This document shows, piece after piece, positions 16,322-24,888 of a stretch of DNA of 48,961 nt. Positions within the stretch are counted from its first letter, which is position 1. Every line of letters starts with the position of its first letter. The translations under genes and the position numbers were made by a program. The notes under the pieces are model-generated. The model saw only the letters and a program-made list of their open reading frames with translations. It was not told the origin of the DNA and searched no databases. The stretch comes from Chryseobacterium sp. Tr-659. GTDB taxonomy: Bacteria; Bacteroidota; Bacteroidia; Flavobacteriales; Weeksellaceae. The stretch is from NCBI RefSeq assembly GCF_011752975.1, contig NZ_VWWP01000016.1, positions 1 through 48,961 of the forward strand, written 5' to 3'.

Positions 16322-17731
16322 ATGAAATTCAAATTATTACTGGCTTTTTCTTTCTGGATATTACTTGCTGCAGTATCATGTAATAAGGATGATATTACTT
16401 TTGACAGCCCGTCACAGCAGCTTAGTTTTTCGAAAGACACGGTATTTTGTGATACGGTTTATCATCAGGTACGTTCTGAAACTTATGTTGTAAAAGTGTA
16501 TAATAATGAAGATAAGGATATTTTGATTCCTCGTGTCAATCTTGATAAAGGAGCGGCTTCATTATACAGAATTAATGTAGACGGAAAGCCGGGATATGAT
16601 TTCAAGAATGTTCCTTTGAGAAAGAAAGACAGTCTTTATATTTTTGTTGAAATAGCACCGGAAGCAACAGGTCCTGAAGCGATTGCAGAAGATAAGATTG
16701 TTTTCACAACACCCGCGGGGCAACAGCATGTCACTTTATTTTCTGTTGTTCAGGATGCGGAGTTTTTTATTCAGACTCCTACTAATCCGAATGTAATCAC
16801 CAGCTCTACCACGTGGAGTAATAATAAAGCTAAGATTATTTACGGAGACCTCACCATCAATCCTAATATTACTCTAAATATAGATCCGGGAACCAAAGTA
16901 TACTTCCATAAAAACAGTGGAATGAAGGTTTCTTCCGGAGGTATTTTAAATATCAACGGTACATTGACCGATCAGGTTATCCTTCGTGGAGACAGAAATG
17001 ACCTGGATCATGATACCCTCCCTAAAAACTGGAATTCCATCAGAATGGAAGCTAATTCTACCCTTAAAATGAACCATGCAAGGCTTTTCGGAGGAACAAG
17101 AGGATTGGAAATGAAGCAAACCAATGCTACTATTACCAATTCATTCATCCATACTTTTTTTGAATACGGAATTTATGCGGTAGGATCTACTGTAAATGCT
17201 AATAACCTGGTGATGAACAACTGTGGTTTATCTTGTATCGGAATTTTCCTGGGTGGAAAACACAGTTACACTCATGCTACGATTGCCAATTATTCTAAAA
17301 CAATGAGTTCTTTTGACAGGGCCGGAATTTTTGCTGCCAATGAATGGAAGAATGATACCGGACAAACACAGCAGGGAGCTTTACAGCAACTTGATATTAA
17401 AAATAGTATCGTGTATTCAGACAGGGATGATGCTGTTCATTTTGAAGCAACTCCGGGGCAGCAGTTCGAATTTTTACTTCAAAATTCATTAATTAAGTAT
17501 ACCAGTGCATCAGGAGCCGGTTTCACTTTTGATAACAACATGAATGTGGTACAGAGCATTAAGAATGCTGACCCTCAGTTTGTCAATTATTTTATGGCCA
17601 AAATGAATTTAAGGGTAAAATCCACTTCACCGGCAATTGGAAAAGGAAACGCTGCTGTGGCGGCAACAGTGCCTTTTGATATCGTTAATGTATCCAGAAC
17701 TACTAACCCAACTCTTGGAGCTTATCAATAA
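16322..17731 (+). CDS. Right-handed parallel beta-helix lipoprotein
   Basis: The 469-residue lipoprotein has a lipobox ending AAVSC (Cys20) followed by NKDD. Residues about 30-150 form an Ig-like strand region (SETYVVKVYNNEDKDILIPRVNL). From about 165 to 400 there are repeated rungs with N-x-T/N-I patterns (GDLTINPNITLNIDPGTKVYF, GGILNINGTLTDQVILRG, TNATITNSFIHTFFEYGIYAVGSTVNANNLVMNNC), typical of a pectate-lyase-like parallel beta-helix. No catalytic residues could be assigned, so it may bind or cleave a polysaccharide or be structural. The stop codon shares its last base with the start of the next gene (TAATG), which implies translational coupling with the MazG-like gene. Confidence 0.82.
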   Translation: MKFKLLLAFSFWILLAAVSCNKDDITFDSPSQQLSFSKDTVFCDTVYHQVRSETYVVKVYNNEDKDILIPRVNLDKGAASLYRINVDGKPGYDFKNVPLRKKDSLYIFVEIAPEATGPEAIAEDKIVFTTPAGQQHVTLFSVVQDAEFFIQTPTNPNVITSSTTWSNNKAKIIYGDLTINPNITLNIDPGTKVYFHKNSGMKVSSGGILNINGTLTDQVILRGDRNDLDHDTLPKNWNSIRMEANSTLKMNHARLFGGTRGLEMKQTNATITNSFIHTFFEYGIYAVGSTVNANNLVMNNCGLSCIGIFLGGKHSYTHATIANYSKTMSSFDRAGIFAANEWKNDTGQTQQGALQQLDIKNSIVYSDRDDAVHFEATPGQQFEFLLQNSLIKYTSASGAGFTFDNNMNVVQSIKNADPQFVNYFMAKMNLRVKSTSPAIGKGNAAVAATVPFDIVNVSRTTNPTLGAYQ

Positions 17732-18057
17732 TGGAAATTACGCAGTTACAACAACAGGTTGATGAATGGATTAAAACCATAGGAGTCCGCTATTTTAATG
17801 AGCTGACCAATATGGCAATGCTGACGGAAGAAGTGGGAGAAGTAGCAAGAATCATTGCAAGAAGATATGGTGAACAAAGTGAAAAGGAAAGTGATAAAAG
17901 CAAAGATCTTGGGGAAGAACTGGCTGATGTACTTTTTGTAACACTATGTTTAGCCAACCAAACCGGAGTGAACCTGCAGGATGCTTTTGACCGAAAAATG
18001 AAGATCAAAACTGACCGTGACAAGGAGCGGCATCAGAATAATGAAAAACTGAAATAG
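17731..18057 (+). CDS. MazG-like nucleotide pyrophosphohydrolase
   Basis: This is a 108-residue, all-helical protein. The MazG metal-binding signature is present: L-T-E-E-V-G-E-V-A at about 31-39, then after a charged loop L-G-E-E-L-A-D-V-L-F at about 68-77, which is the E-E-x-x-E ... E-x-x-D arrangement. Such proteins hydrolyse (d)NTPs to monophosphates and pyrophosphate in the cytoplasm, often as a house-cleaning activity. The exact substrate cannot be read from sequence. The ATG overlaps the stop of the lipoprotein gene by one base. aroA follows after 144 bases. Confidence 0.9.
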   Translation: MEITQLQQQVDEWIKTIGVRYFNELTNMAMLTEEVGEVARIIARRYGEQSEKESDKSKDLGEELADVLFVTLCLANQTGVNLQDAFDRKMKIKTDRDKERHQNNEKLK

Positions 18058-18061
18058 TTTA

Positions 18062-18179
18062 AGACATCAGAGACTAAATTACAGATAAAAGAGTTTGTTT
18101 AGTCTAAAACTGATTTCCAGCATCTCGACCTTATACGAATAATAAAAACTGAAGCAGAAAGGTCTTGAGTCTGATGTCT
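18062..18179. repeat. Inverted repeat between the MazG-like gene and aroA
   Basis: AGACATCAGAGACT at 18062-18075 is mirrored by AGTCTGATGTCT at 18168-18179 (two bases missing). Inside them GACCTT (18127-18132) and AAGGTC (18159-18164) form an inner stem. There is no T run, so it is not a plain terminator. It looks like a degenerate intergenic palindromic element. Confidence 0.4.
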
Positions 18180-18201
18180 GAAATCTGAAATCTTAAAAAT
18201 A

Positions 18202-19422
18202 ATGAAGCTAGAAAAATCAAAATTAATTGGAGACCAAACAGTACAGATCAGCGGTTCGAAAAGTATTTCGAATCGTTTGTTGATTCTGGAAGGGTTATTC
18301 AGCAGTATAAAAATCGGGAACTTATCTAATTCCCAGGATACACAATTACTAAAAAAGGCATTATCAGAAAACACAGAGGTGGTAGATATTCACCACGCGG
18401 GAACTGCGATGCGTTTTTTAACATCTTATTATTCAATTCAGGAGGGGAAAACTACCGTTCTTACGGGCTCAGGAAGAATGAAAGAAAGGCCAATCAAGAA
18501 TTTGGTAAATGCTTTAAGAGATCTTGGAGCTGAGATAGAATACATGGAAAATGATGGTTTTCCTCCTTTAAAAATTACCGGAAAAAAAATCACCCAGACT
18601 TCGGTAAATGTTCCTGCCAATATTTCAAGCCAGTTCATCACCTCTCTGCTTCTTATTGCCGGAAAGCTTGAAAACGGGCTGGAGATTAATCTTGTAGGAG
18701 AAGTAACATCAAGATCTTATATTGAAATGACGCTTGATATTCTTACCAAATTCGGCATCAGAAACAGCTTTGAAGGAAATACAATAAAAGTAGAACCTTT
18801 TCATAACAATCATTCTGCAGAAATGCACTACGAGGTGGAAAGCGACTGGAGTTCGGCTTCCTACTTTTATTCAATCTGTGCATTGGGAAGAAAAACCATT
18901 CACCTGAAAAGCTTTTATAAAGAATCTACCCAGGGAGACTCTGCCATTGCAAAGATCTATGAAGAATTCTTTGGAATTAAGACTACTTTCTCCGAGGATG
19001 AACATAAGGTAACTCTGATACCTCAACCGGATTTTTCTTTCCCGGAAAAGATTGTTCTTGATATGAACAACTGCCCGGATATTGCCCAAACACTTTGTGT
19101 AACGGCGGCGGCATTGAAAATTCCTTTTGATATTTCCGGTCTTGGAACGTTAAGAGTAAAAGAAACCGACAGGCTTCTTGCTCTGTATAATGAACTTAAA
19201 AAACTGGGAACTGAAACAGAGATCACGGATTTAACAATCAAATCAGTCAGTTTTGGAGAATCGGAAGATTATATTTCTATCAAAACCTATCAGGATCACA
19301 GAATGGCGATGAGCTTTGCTCCGTTCTGCCTGATCAAAGAACTTCATATTGAAGATGAAGATGTGGTAGAAAAATCCTACCCAATGTTCTGGGAGGATCT
19401 TGCCAGTATAACTACCCATTAA
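18202..19422 (+). CDS. aroA: 3-phosphoshikimate 1-carboxyvinyltransferase (EPSP synthase)
   Basis: The enzyme joins phosphoenolpyruvate to shikimate-3-phosphate in the sixth step of the shikimate pathway. At 406 residues it is near family length. Diagnostic motifs are SGSKSISNR (about 17-25, shikimate-phosphate contact), HHAGTAMRFLTSYY (the usual N-A-G-T-x-x-R region with His replacing Asn), TGSGRMKERPI (catalytic loop), the ESDWSSASYF segment, VKETDRL and the C-terminal YQDHRMAMSFA. It reads as functional. The spacer before it holds a palindromic element, so it may have its own transcript rather than belonging to the lipoprotein operon. Confidence 0.96.
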   Translation: MKLEKSKLIGDQTVQISGSKSISNRLLILEGLFSSIKIGNLSNSQDTQLLKKALSENTEVVDIHHAGTAMRFLTSYYSIQEGKTTVLTGSGRMKERPIKNLVNALRDLGAEIEYMENDGFPPLKITGKKITQTSVNVPANISSQFITSLLLIAGKLENGLEINLVGEVTSRSYIEMTLDILTKFGIRNSFEGNTIKVEPFHNNHSAEMHYEVESDWSSASYFYSICALGRKTIHLKSFYKESTQGDSAIAKIYEEFFGIKTTFSEDEHKVTLIPQPDFSFPEKIVLDMNNCPDIAQTLCVTAAALKIPFDISGLGTLRVKETDRLLALYNELKKLGTETEITDLTIKSVSFGESEDYISIKTYQDHRMAMSFAPFCLIKELHIEDEDVVEKSYPMFWEDLASITTH

Positions 19423-19437
19423 TTTGAAAATCTCAAA

Positions 19438-19486
19438 ATGCGGTAATCTGAAGTGAACTTATTAACTTTATTTCAGATTACTGCAT
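19438..19486. other. Stem-loop after aroA
   Basis: ATGCGGTAATCTGAA (19438-19452) pairs with TTCAGATTACTGCAT (19472-19486) over 15 positions, with one G-T pair and a 19-base loop. No T run follows on either strand, so it is an RNA-stabilising or attenuating hairpin or a repeat element rather than a standard terminator. Confidence 0.5.
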
Positions 19487-19504
19487 TAATAAATCTATAC
19501 AGCC

Positions 19505-19993
19505 ATGAAAAGATATCTCATTTTATTTACCTTTCTGATTCCAATGTCTATTTGGGCGCAATATCTTTTACCAAATGAAGAGGTTGTTTATTCGTTTGAA
19601 ACAAAAGCGGGAAAGAAAATGGCACTCGTAAAAGATAAGAACAATGAATATCTTCAGTACCGTTTTGGCAACAAAAATCATGTAGAAATGGAATTTCCTG
19701 CTGAAAGAACGAAGGAAAGCTGGAAGCAGTTTAAATACAGAACTTATCTAAGAGGCGGGGGAAAGCAGAATTCGGGAATGGATCTCAGCTTCCTTACGTT
19801 TTCCAACAATGGTTATACTTACCAGATATTCCGAACTTATTATGCGGAAGATGAATCATCGTCTACCGGAATTACCATCACTGACACTCAGGGTAAAGAA
19901 ACCGAGATCACAGGAGTTTATAAAACGAGAAAAGGCTGTCTTTGTGATCTTGAAAAAACAGGAATGATTCAAAAAGAAGATACCGGTTTATAA
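19505..19993 (+). CDS. Small secreted protein of unknown function
   Basis: The 162-residue product has a signal peptide (MKRYLILFTFLIPMSIWAQ). The mature part is strand-rich and polar (NEEVVYSFETKAGKKMALVKD, YLQYRFGNKNHVEMEFPAE, YTYQIFRTYYAEDE) and could be a small beta-barrel or sandwich. Near the end it has a paired-Cys segment (KGCLCDLEKTG). I do not recognise a family. It lies 82 bases after aroA, behind a stem-loop, and 172 bases before a PI-PLC gene, with no clear operon partner. The intact signal peptide and compact reading frame make it a likely real gene. Confidence 0.75.
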   Translation: MKRYLILFTFLIPMSIWAQYLLPNEEVVYSFETKAGKKMALVKDKNNEYLQYRFGNKNHVEMEFPAERTKESWKQFKYRTYLRGGGKQNSGMDLSFLTFSNNGYTYQIFRTYYAEDESSSTGITITDTQGKETEITGVYKTRKGCLCDLEKTGMIQKEDTGL

Positions 19994-20165
19994 TTTAAAC
20001 TTACTTTCATGAGATCAATTTTTCTACCGGGAAAGATTTCATTTTCTAATACTCAATAACAAATTCTCTTCTTTATAACAACTTAATCTTCTCTTAAAAT
20101 TAAATTAACTCCTCATATATTGATATATTCCTATTTTTAGATAATCATAAAAATAAAATATAACT

Positions 20166-21164
20166 ATGTTCAAACACAGTATGAGGCGTTTAACTACGAT
20201 CACTCTTGGTATTGCCGCGGCAAGTCTGTTATTCTCGTGTTCCAATGACAGTATTATTGACAGAGATTCTAATGAAACTATTATTGCTTCTGCAGGAAAA
20301 GCGAATCTTAAAACGTCTTTGGTTCCTATTGAACTGAACAGCTGGATGGCTAATCTTCAGGACAATATTTCTCTTTCAAAAATTTCGATTCCCGGAACGC
20401 ATGATTCAGGAGCGCGGGTAGATGCCCCTGTTGTATCAGGTACGGCTAAAACACAAAACCTAAGTATTGCTGAACAGCTGAATGCGGGAGTCCGTTTTCT
20501 GGATATCCGTTGCAGACATATTGATAATGCTTTCACCATTCATCATGGAGCAATTTACCAAAATCTGAATTTTGACGATGTTCTTAATGCCTGCTATGCA
20601 TTCCTGCAAAGTCATCCGTCTGAAACAATCATCATGTCTGTAAAAGAAGAATACGATGCTTCAAATACGACCAGAAGTTTTGAGCAGACTTTTGATTCTT
20701 ATGTTCAGAAAAATCCTTCTAAATGGGATTTGGGAGCCAGTATTTCTAAACTGGGAGAGGTAAGAGGAAAAATCAAATTATTAAGAAGATTCTCTGCCGG
20801 AACAACAAAAGGGATTAATGCTTCTCCATGGGCGGATAATACAACGTTTGATATTAACAATTCTTCGGCACAGCTTAAAGTTCAGGATTATTATAAGGTA
20901 ACGAACAATGATGATAAATGGAATGGAATTTCCAATCTCCTGAATGAAGCAAAAAATGACACTACAGGTAAGCTTTTCATCAATTTTACGAGCGGTTACA
21001 AACCGGGAATTTTTGGAATTCCAAGCATTCCTACTGTTTCCAACAATATCAACCCTAAACTTAAAACATTCTTCCAGACAAATACTCAAGGATCTTACGG
21101 AGTAATGCCGATCGATTTTGTTAATGCCGAATTATCAGAATTGATTGTCAAAACCAATTTCTAA
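20166..21164 (+). CDS. Phosphatidylinositol-specific phospholipase C-like lipoprotein
   Basis: The 332-residue lipoprotein has a lipobox ending LLFSC (Cys25). The X-box of bacterial PI-PLC is visible: SIPGTHDSGA with catalytic His79, LSIAEQLNAGVRFLDIRCR (about 99-117) and FTIHHGAIYQ with the second His at 126/127, about 48 residues after the first, as in the known bacterial enzymes. SVKEEY and LLRRF complete the core. It should cleave phosphatidylinositol or GPI-like lipids into diacylglycerol and inositol phosphate, acting at the outer surface or in the periplasm. The neighbouring minus-strand phosphatase and SusC/SusD genes suggest a shared phosphate- or inositol-scavenging role. A second Met at 20181 is a possible start. 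Confidence 0.92.
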   Translation: MFKHSMRRLTTITLGIAAASLLFSCSNDSIIDRDSNETIIASAGKANLKTSLVPIELNSWMANLQDNISLSKISIPGTHDSGARVDAPVVSGTAKTQNLSIAEQLNAGVRFLDIRCRHIDNAFTIHHGAIYQNLNFDDVLNACYAFLQSHPSETIIMSVKEEYDASNTTRSFEQTFDSYVQKNPSKWDLGASISKLGEVRGKIKLLRRFSAGTTKGINASPWADNTTFDINNSSAQLKVQDYYKVTNNDDKWNGISNLLNEAKNDTTGKLFINFTSGYKPGIFGIPSIPTVSNNINPKLKTFFQTNTQGSYGVMPIDFVNAELSELIVKTNF

Positions 21165-21189
21165 TTTAGTTATTGTTAGATATATTTAA

Positions 21190-21219
21190 AGGCTGTTCCA
21201 TTTTCGGGGCAGCCTTTTT
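21190..21219 (+). terminator. Terminator of the PI-PLC gene
   Basis: AGGCTGTTCC pairs with GGGGCAGCCT (two G-T pairs) and is followed by a T run. It starts 25 bases after the stop. Confidence 0.8.
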
Positions 21220-21315
21220 GTTTTGGTCTCTTGCAGATCATGCAGATTAGAAAGGTTTTTATGGATCATCTGTATAATTTAAAAAATTTCCGCGAGAATA
21301 TATTGATTGAAATAG

Positions 21316-21343
21316 AAAAGGCTGTTTCTTTTTTGAAACAGCC
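21316..21343 (-). terminator. Terminator of the phosphatase gene
   Basis: A perfect 9-base stem (GGCTGTTTC / GAAACAGCC) with a 6-base loop is followed on the minus strand by CCTTTTCT. It lies 35 bases after the stop at 21378. The stem core is similar to that of the facing PI-PLC terminator. Confidence 0.75.
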
Positions 21344-21377
21344 ATCTTTGTACAAATAAAAGTAATCTAATCAAAAG

Positions 21378-23204
21378 TTATTTCTGAATGCCGTAAGCAG
21401 CTAATATTTTATTAAAGATCTCAGTATTCTCAAATAATCCGGTGAACTCTTTAGAATTCGGACCATACGCAAAAACACTTGAAGGAATAGAAGTATGATC
21501 ATTAGTACTGAAGTTCCCGAATATCCAACCGTCTTTCAGGCTTCCATCCAAAAGGGTAAGGCCTCCGGTTTCATGGTCTCCTACAACAATAACCAGTGTT
21601 TCTTTATTTTCGTCAGCAAACTTCATCGCTTTTCCTACTACGTGGTCAAAATCCAGTAGCTCGGTAACAAGCTGTTCTATATTATTACTGTGTCCTCCGC
21701 CGTCAGTTTGTGAAGCTTCAATCATCATAAAAAACCCTTTTTTATTATTCTTAAGGTCATTTAATGTTAAATCAAATGCATCAGCAAGCCAGTTTCCTCT
21801 CCCATTCGTTATTCTTTGTGAAGCCAGGGGATCAATAATCAATGTACGGTTACTGATCTTATCAACTGATTTCAAATCCTGGTATACATCAATCTTAGCT
21901 TCTTTAAATTTCTGCAGATTGTCCTGAGATAGCCCACTGGTAGGCCCGCCGATCAGAATTTTCGTCTTTGAAGCTGCAAAGTCTTTCATGATAGGTTCAG
22001 AACTGTTTCTGTTATCAGAATGAGCATAAAAATCAGCAGGAGTTGCGTCTGTAACATCTCCTGTAGAGATGAGCCCGGAAACCATTCCCTTATCAGCGAT
22101 AATATCTGGAATCTGTGCCAGGGCTTTCCCCATATTATCAACTCCCACAAATGTATTTTTGGTTTTAATACCTGTGGCAAAAGCTGTAGAACCCGGTGCG
22201 GAATCTGTAATATAAGCGTTTGATGAATTGGTTTTGGATAAACCTGTTGCTTTCATATTAAAAACATTCAGTTTTCCTTTATTGGCCGTGAAAGCAGCGT
22301 AATATTGAGGTAAAGAAGTTCCATCCGGAATCAGAAGGATTACATTTTTCACCTTTTTGCTCACTCCATCAGTTTTATAAGTAGGAGTGTAAGTGCTGTA
22401 TTCTTTGGTGTTTTTATAGAAATTCTTTGGAATGGAATTCATAAATTTTTTAAGATCCGGAATATGATCTGTATTGATATAATCTACTCCCATATCCATA
22501 AGATTTACCCAGGCATTGGGAAAATCCGGAGCTCCATAAAAACGCATCGGTTTTTGTTGATGATGGGCTTTCTCTACTGCTTTTCTTATTTTTTCCGTTT
22601 CTTCATCTCTTGGAATTCCTTTCCCATTCCATTTTACCAGTTCCGGTAGATCAGCACTGAACATCCCGACTCTTTTCAATTGATCAGCTGTATAGTTTTT
22701 ATCCAGATCACCGTCAAAATAAAGATAATTCGGATAGTTTTTAAAATCTCCCGGCTGAGGTCTTCCTCCTGTGATTACTATTTTAATTCCGGAATTTCCT
22801 GTAATCTCGGGATACTTTTTCAATGTACTGACCAAAGCAGTTAAAGTGCTTTTATAGTCCTGCTTAATATCGATCAGTAATTGCAGCTTTTTTTGAGCAT
22901 CGGGATAAATGTTTCCTTTGTTCAGTTTAATCTGTTTTGAAATATTATCAAGATAAAGGTTTTCCAGTGTTCTGTCTGCAGAAAGTTCTTTTTCCGTATG
23001 GGCCACCCAAAGCTTCCCTTTTACCAGGAAAACATCTGCTTCAATGGAACCAAAATTCGCGTAATAAGCCTGCCAGAAAGGAATTTCCTGCATATAATCA
23101 TTATGAGAATGTGCATTTCCTACGTTATAGTTTAAATAATTCTGTGCCTGATTCTGAGAAAAGACAGTCAGAGCCAAAGCTGCCAGGATTTTTGATAGTT
23201 TCAT
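21378..23204 (-). CDS. Glycerophosphodiesterase-like / alkaline phosphatase fusion, secreted
   Basis: This is a 608-residue protein with a signal peptide (1-20, ending QNQA). Residues about 28-255 form a PI-PLC/GDPD-like barrel: NAHSHNDYMQEIPFWQAYYANFGSIEADVFLV, WVAHTEKEL, then QLLIDIK and VDYINTDHI. Residues about 285-608 form an alkaline phosphatase domain: ILLIPDGTS (metal ligand), ITDSAPGSTAFATG with the nucleophile Ser335 in the D-S-A triplet, EASQTDGGGHSNN and VVGDHETGG. The two activities could work in sequence, first opening a phosphodiester and then releasing inorganic phosphate. It lies 153 bases after a SusD gene on the same strand. Palindromes in that spacer may give it separate control. 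No T9SS tail is seen, so it is probably periplasmic. Confidence 0.9.
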   Translation of the reverse strand: MKLSKILAALALTVFSQNQAQNYLNYNVGNAHSHNDYMQEIPFWQAYYANFGSIEADVFLVKGKLWVAHTEKELSADRTLENLYLDNISKQIKLNKGNIYPDAQKKLQLLIDIKQDYKSTLTALVSTLKKYPEITGNSGIKIVITGGRPQPGDFKNYPNYLYFDGDLDKNYTADQLKRVGMFSADLPELVKWNGKGIPRDEETEKIRKAVEKAHHQQKPMRFYGAPDFPNAWVNLMDMGVDYINTDHIPDLKKFMNSIPKNFYKNTKEYSTYTPTYKTDGVSKKVKNVILLIPDGTSLPQYYAAFTANKGKLNVFNMKATGLSKTNSSNAYITDSAPGSTAFATGIKTKNTFVGVDNMGKALAQIPDIIADKGMVSGLISTGDVTDATPADFYAHSDNRNSSEPIMKDFAASKTKILIGGPTSGLSQDNLQKFKEAKIDVYQDLKSVDKISNRTLIIDPLASQRITNGRGNWLADAFDLTLNDLKNNKKGFFMMIEASQTDGGGHSNNIEQLVTELLDFDHVVGKAMKFADENKETLVIVVGDHETGGLTLLDGSLKDGWIFGNFSTNDHTSIPSSVFAYGPNSKEFTGLFENTEIFNKILAAYGIQK

Positions 23205-23257
23205 GCGTGTACTTTTTATTTTTTAGGCTGAATGGAACGTTTTACACTCATTTTTAA

Positions 23258-23274
23258 GTATCAAAAATTGATAC
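23258..23274. promoter_or_regulatory. Operator-like palindrome before the phosphatase gene
   Basis: GTATCAAAAATTGATAC is a perfect 7-base inverted repeat with an AAA centre, 54 bases upstream of the start at 23204. It is a plausible dimeric-regulator site. The partner protein is unknown. Confidence 0.4.
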
Positions 23275-23304
23275 CGGACGGTTCATACTGCCTGTGAAAA
23301 ACTA

Positions 23305-23332
23305 TATCACCACAGAAACTTCTGTGATGATA
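23305..23332. other. Second dyad in the SusD-phosphatase spacer
   Basis: TATCA-C-CACAGAA faces TTCTGTG-A-TGATA: 12 of 13 positions pair. No T run follows, so a regulatory site or a weak processing hairpin between susD and the phosphatase gene is more likely than a terminator. Confidence 0.4.
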
Positions 23333-23357
23333 CAGCGGATAATATAAGATTAAAATT

Positions 23358-24866
23358 TTACCAGCCTTCATTTTGTTTAATGATCCCATGACTGTTTACG
23401 ATTTCAGCCTGTGGAACTGCCCAAACATTATGAACAGCCGGATTAAAGTTTCTTGCACCCCATACCTCCTGCCCATTAATACCATGCAGAGGTTTAGCAT
23501 ATGTTGCCTGCGCATCTCCCCAACGTACGAGATCTCTATGTCTGTCTGCCCATTCACCAGCCAGTTCACAACGTCTTTCGTGCTTCAGATCTGCCATTGT
23601 ACATCCGTTTTTCGGAGATAATCCTGCACGCACTCTGATCATATTGATCTCCTGATCTGCAGATTTCCCCTGCATCAGTAAAGCTTCTGCTTTAATAAGG
23701 ATTACCTCAGCATAACGCATGATAGGAACCGCCAGGTCTGTACATGGATAGTCTCCATTTGCACTTACGTGGCCGCTGTTCAGCTGATATTTAAATGCAT
23801 CCATATATTTATTGAACTGATATCCGGTAAGTGAGTTGGTAGAGGCATAAGTTCTTTCTTTTCCGTTAAATGTGAATTTATCTCCGATTTTCAGGATAGA
23901 TGCACTTCTTCTAAGATCAGTCGCTTCATATTCGTCATACAATTCTTTGGTAGGCTGAAAGTACCCCCAGCCATTATATTCTCCCCATCCTTTATTTTCA
24001 AGCATCACACCTGGAAGGATACTTCCCCATGCTGTAAATTTCGGAGTACCGGGAACCGACCAGATGTATTCTGAACTGTAATTATTTTCAGCCTTGAAAA
24101 CATCAGCATAATTGTTCAGAAGGGCTCTGTTTCCTTTAGTCATAACTTCATTCGCCCAGAATTCAGCATTCTGCCAGTCTTTCATAAACAGATAAACTTT
24201 TGCGAGAAGTGCCCAAGCTGCAGCTTTATGTGGTCTTCCATAATCTTTTGCAGGAAGTTCTGCCTGAGTTGGTAACAATTCTGCTGCTTTTTTCAGATCA
24301 TTAACAATATAAGTGTAATTGGTCATTACATTAGCTGCTCTGGGAATCGGGTTAGGATCCGGCTCTTTTGAACGATCAATAATCGGAATTCCGGATTTTT
24401 CATTTCCATAGCTATAAGCCAGCTCGAAATACATTCTGCTGCTCATAAACAAAGCCTCGCCAAGATATTTATTTTTAACAGCCTGTGATGTCTGAATATT
24501 ATCAATATTACGGATCACACGGTTGGCAACACCAATTACATTGTATCTTTTATTCCATTGGGTTTCCAGATCTCCTGCTGCGATATAATTGCTGCTGAAA
24601 TTCTTAGCATTATCCGCTTCACTCTTTGCTCTTCCGGTTACCATATCATCACTGGCGTTGATAAACCAGAATAGACCTCTTCCATAAAATTCTCCATCAA
24701 ACAAAGGCTTATACATCGCATTGGCACCTGTGATCAAATCATTTTCCGTTTTCCAGAAACTGGCTTCAGTGGGCGTTCCTTCCGGCTGAACATCAAGCTC
24801 TCCCGTACAGGATAATAGCATTACGGATATTCCTGATATTAAAAATATTTTATTGAATAGTTTCAT
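23358..24866 (-). CDS. SusD/RagB-family outer-membrane lipoprotein
   Basis: The 502-residue lipoprotein has a signal ending MLLSC (Cys20), then the classic start ELDVQPEGTPTEASFWKTENDLITGANAMY. The helical TPR-like core (YLGEALFMSSRMYFELAYSYG, AAWALLAKVYLFMKDWQNAEFWANEVM) and the C-terminal RYAEVILIKAEALL, INMIRVRAGL and ERRCELAGEWADRHRDLVRWG are all standard for RagB/SusD. It forms the substrate-capturing lid over the SusC-type barrel encoded 22 bases upstream. Its link to a phosphatase gene points to a phosphorylated or lipid-derived ligand rather than an ordinary glycan. That is inference; the ligand cannot be read from the sequence. Confidence 0.95.
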   Translation of the reverse strand: MKLFNKIFLISGISVMLLSCTGELDVQPEGTPTEASFWKTENDLITGANAMYKPLFDGEFYGRGLFWFINASDDMVTGRAKSEADNAKNFSSNYIAAGDLETQWNKRYNVIGVANRVIRNIDNIQTSQAVKNKYLGEALFMSSRMYFELAYSYGNEKSGIPIIDRSKEPDPNPIPRAANVMTNYTYIVNDLKKAAELLPTQAELPAKDYGRPHKAAAWALLAKVYLFMKDWQNAEFWANEVMTKGNRALLNNYADVFKAENNYSSEYIWSVPGTPKFTAWGSILPGVMLENKGWGEYNGWGYFQPTKELYDEYEATDLRRSASILKIGDKFTFNGKERTYASTNSLTGYQFNKYMDAFKYQLNSGHVSANGDYPCTDLAVPIMRYAEVILIKAEALLMQGKSADQEINMIRVRAGLSPKNGCTMADLKHERRCELAGEWADRHRDLVRWGDAQATYAKPLHGINGQEVWGARNFNPAVHNVWAVPQAEIVNSHGIIKQNEGW

Positions 24867-24888
24867 TTTTTAACTTTTTTATTTAAGA

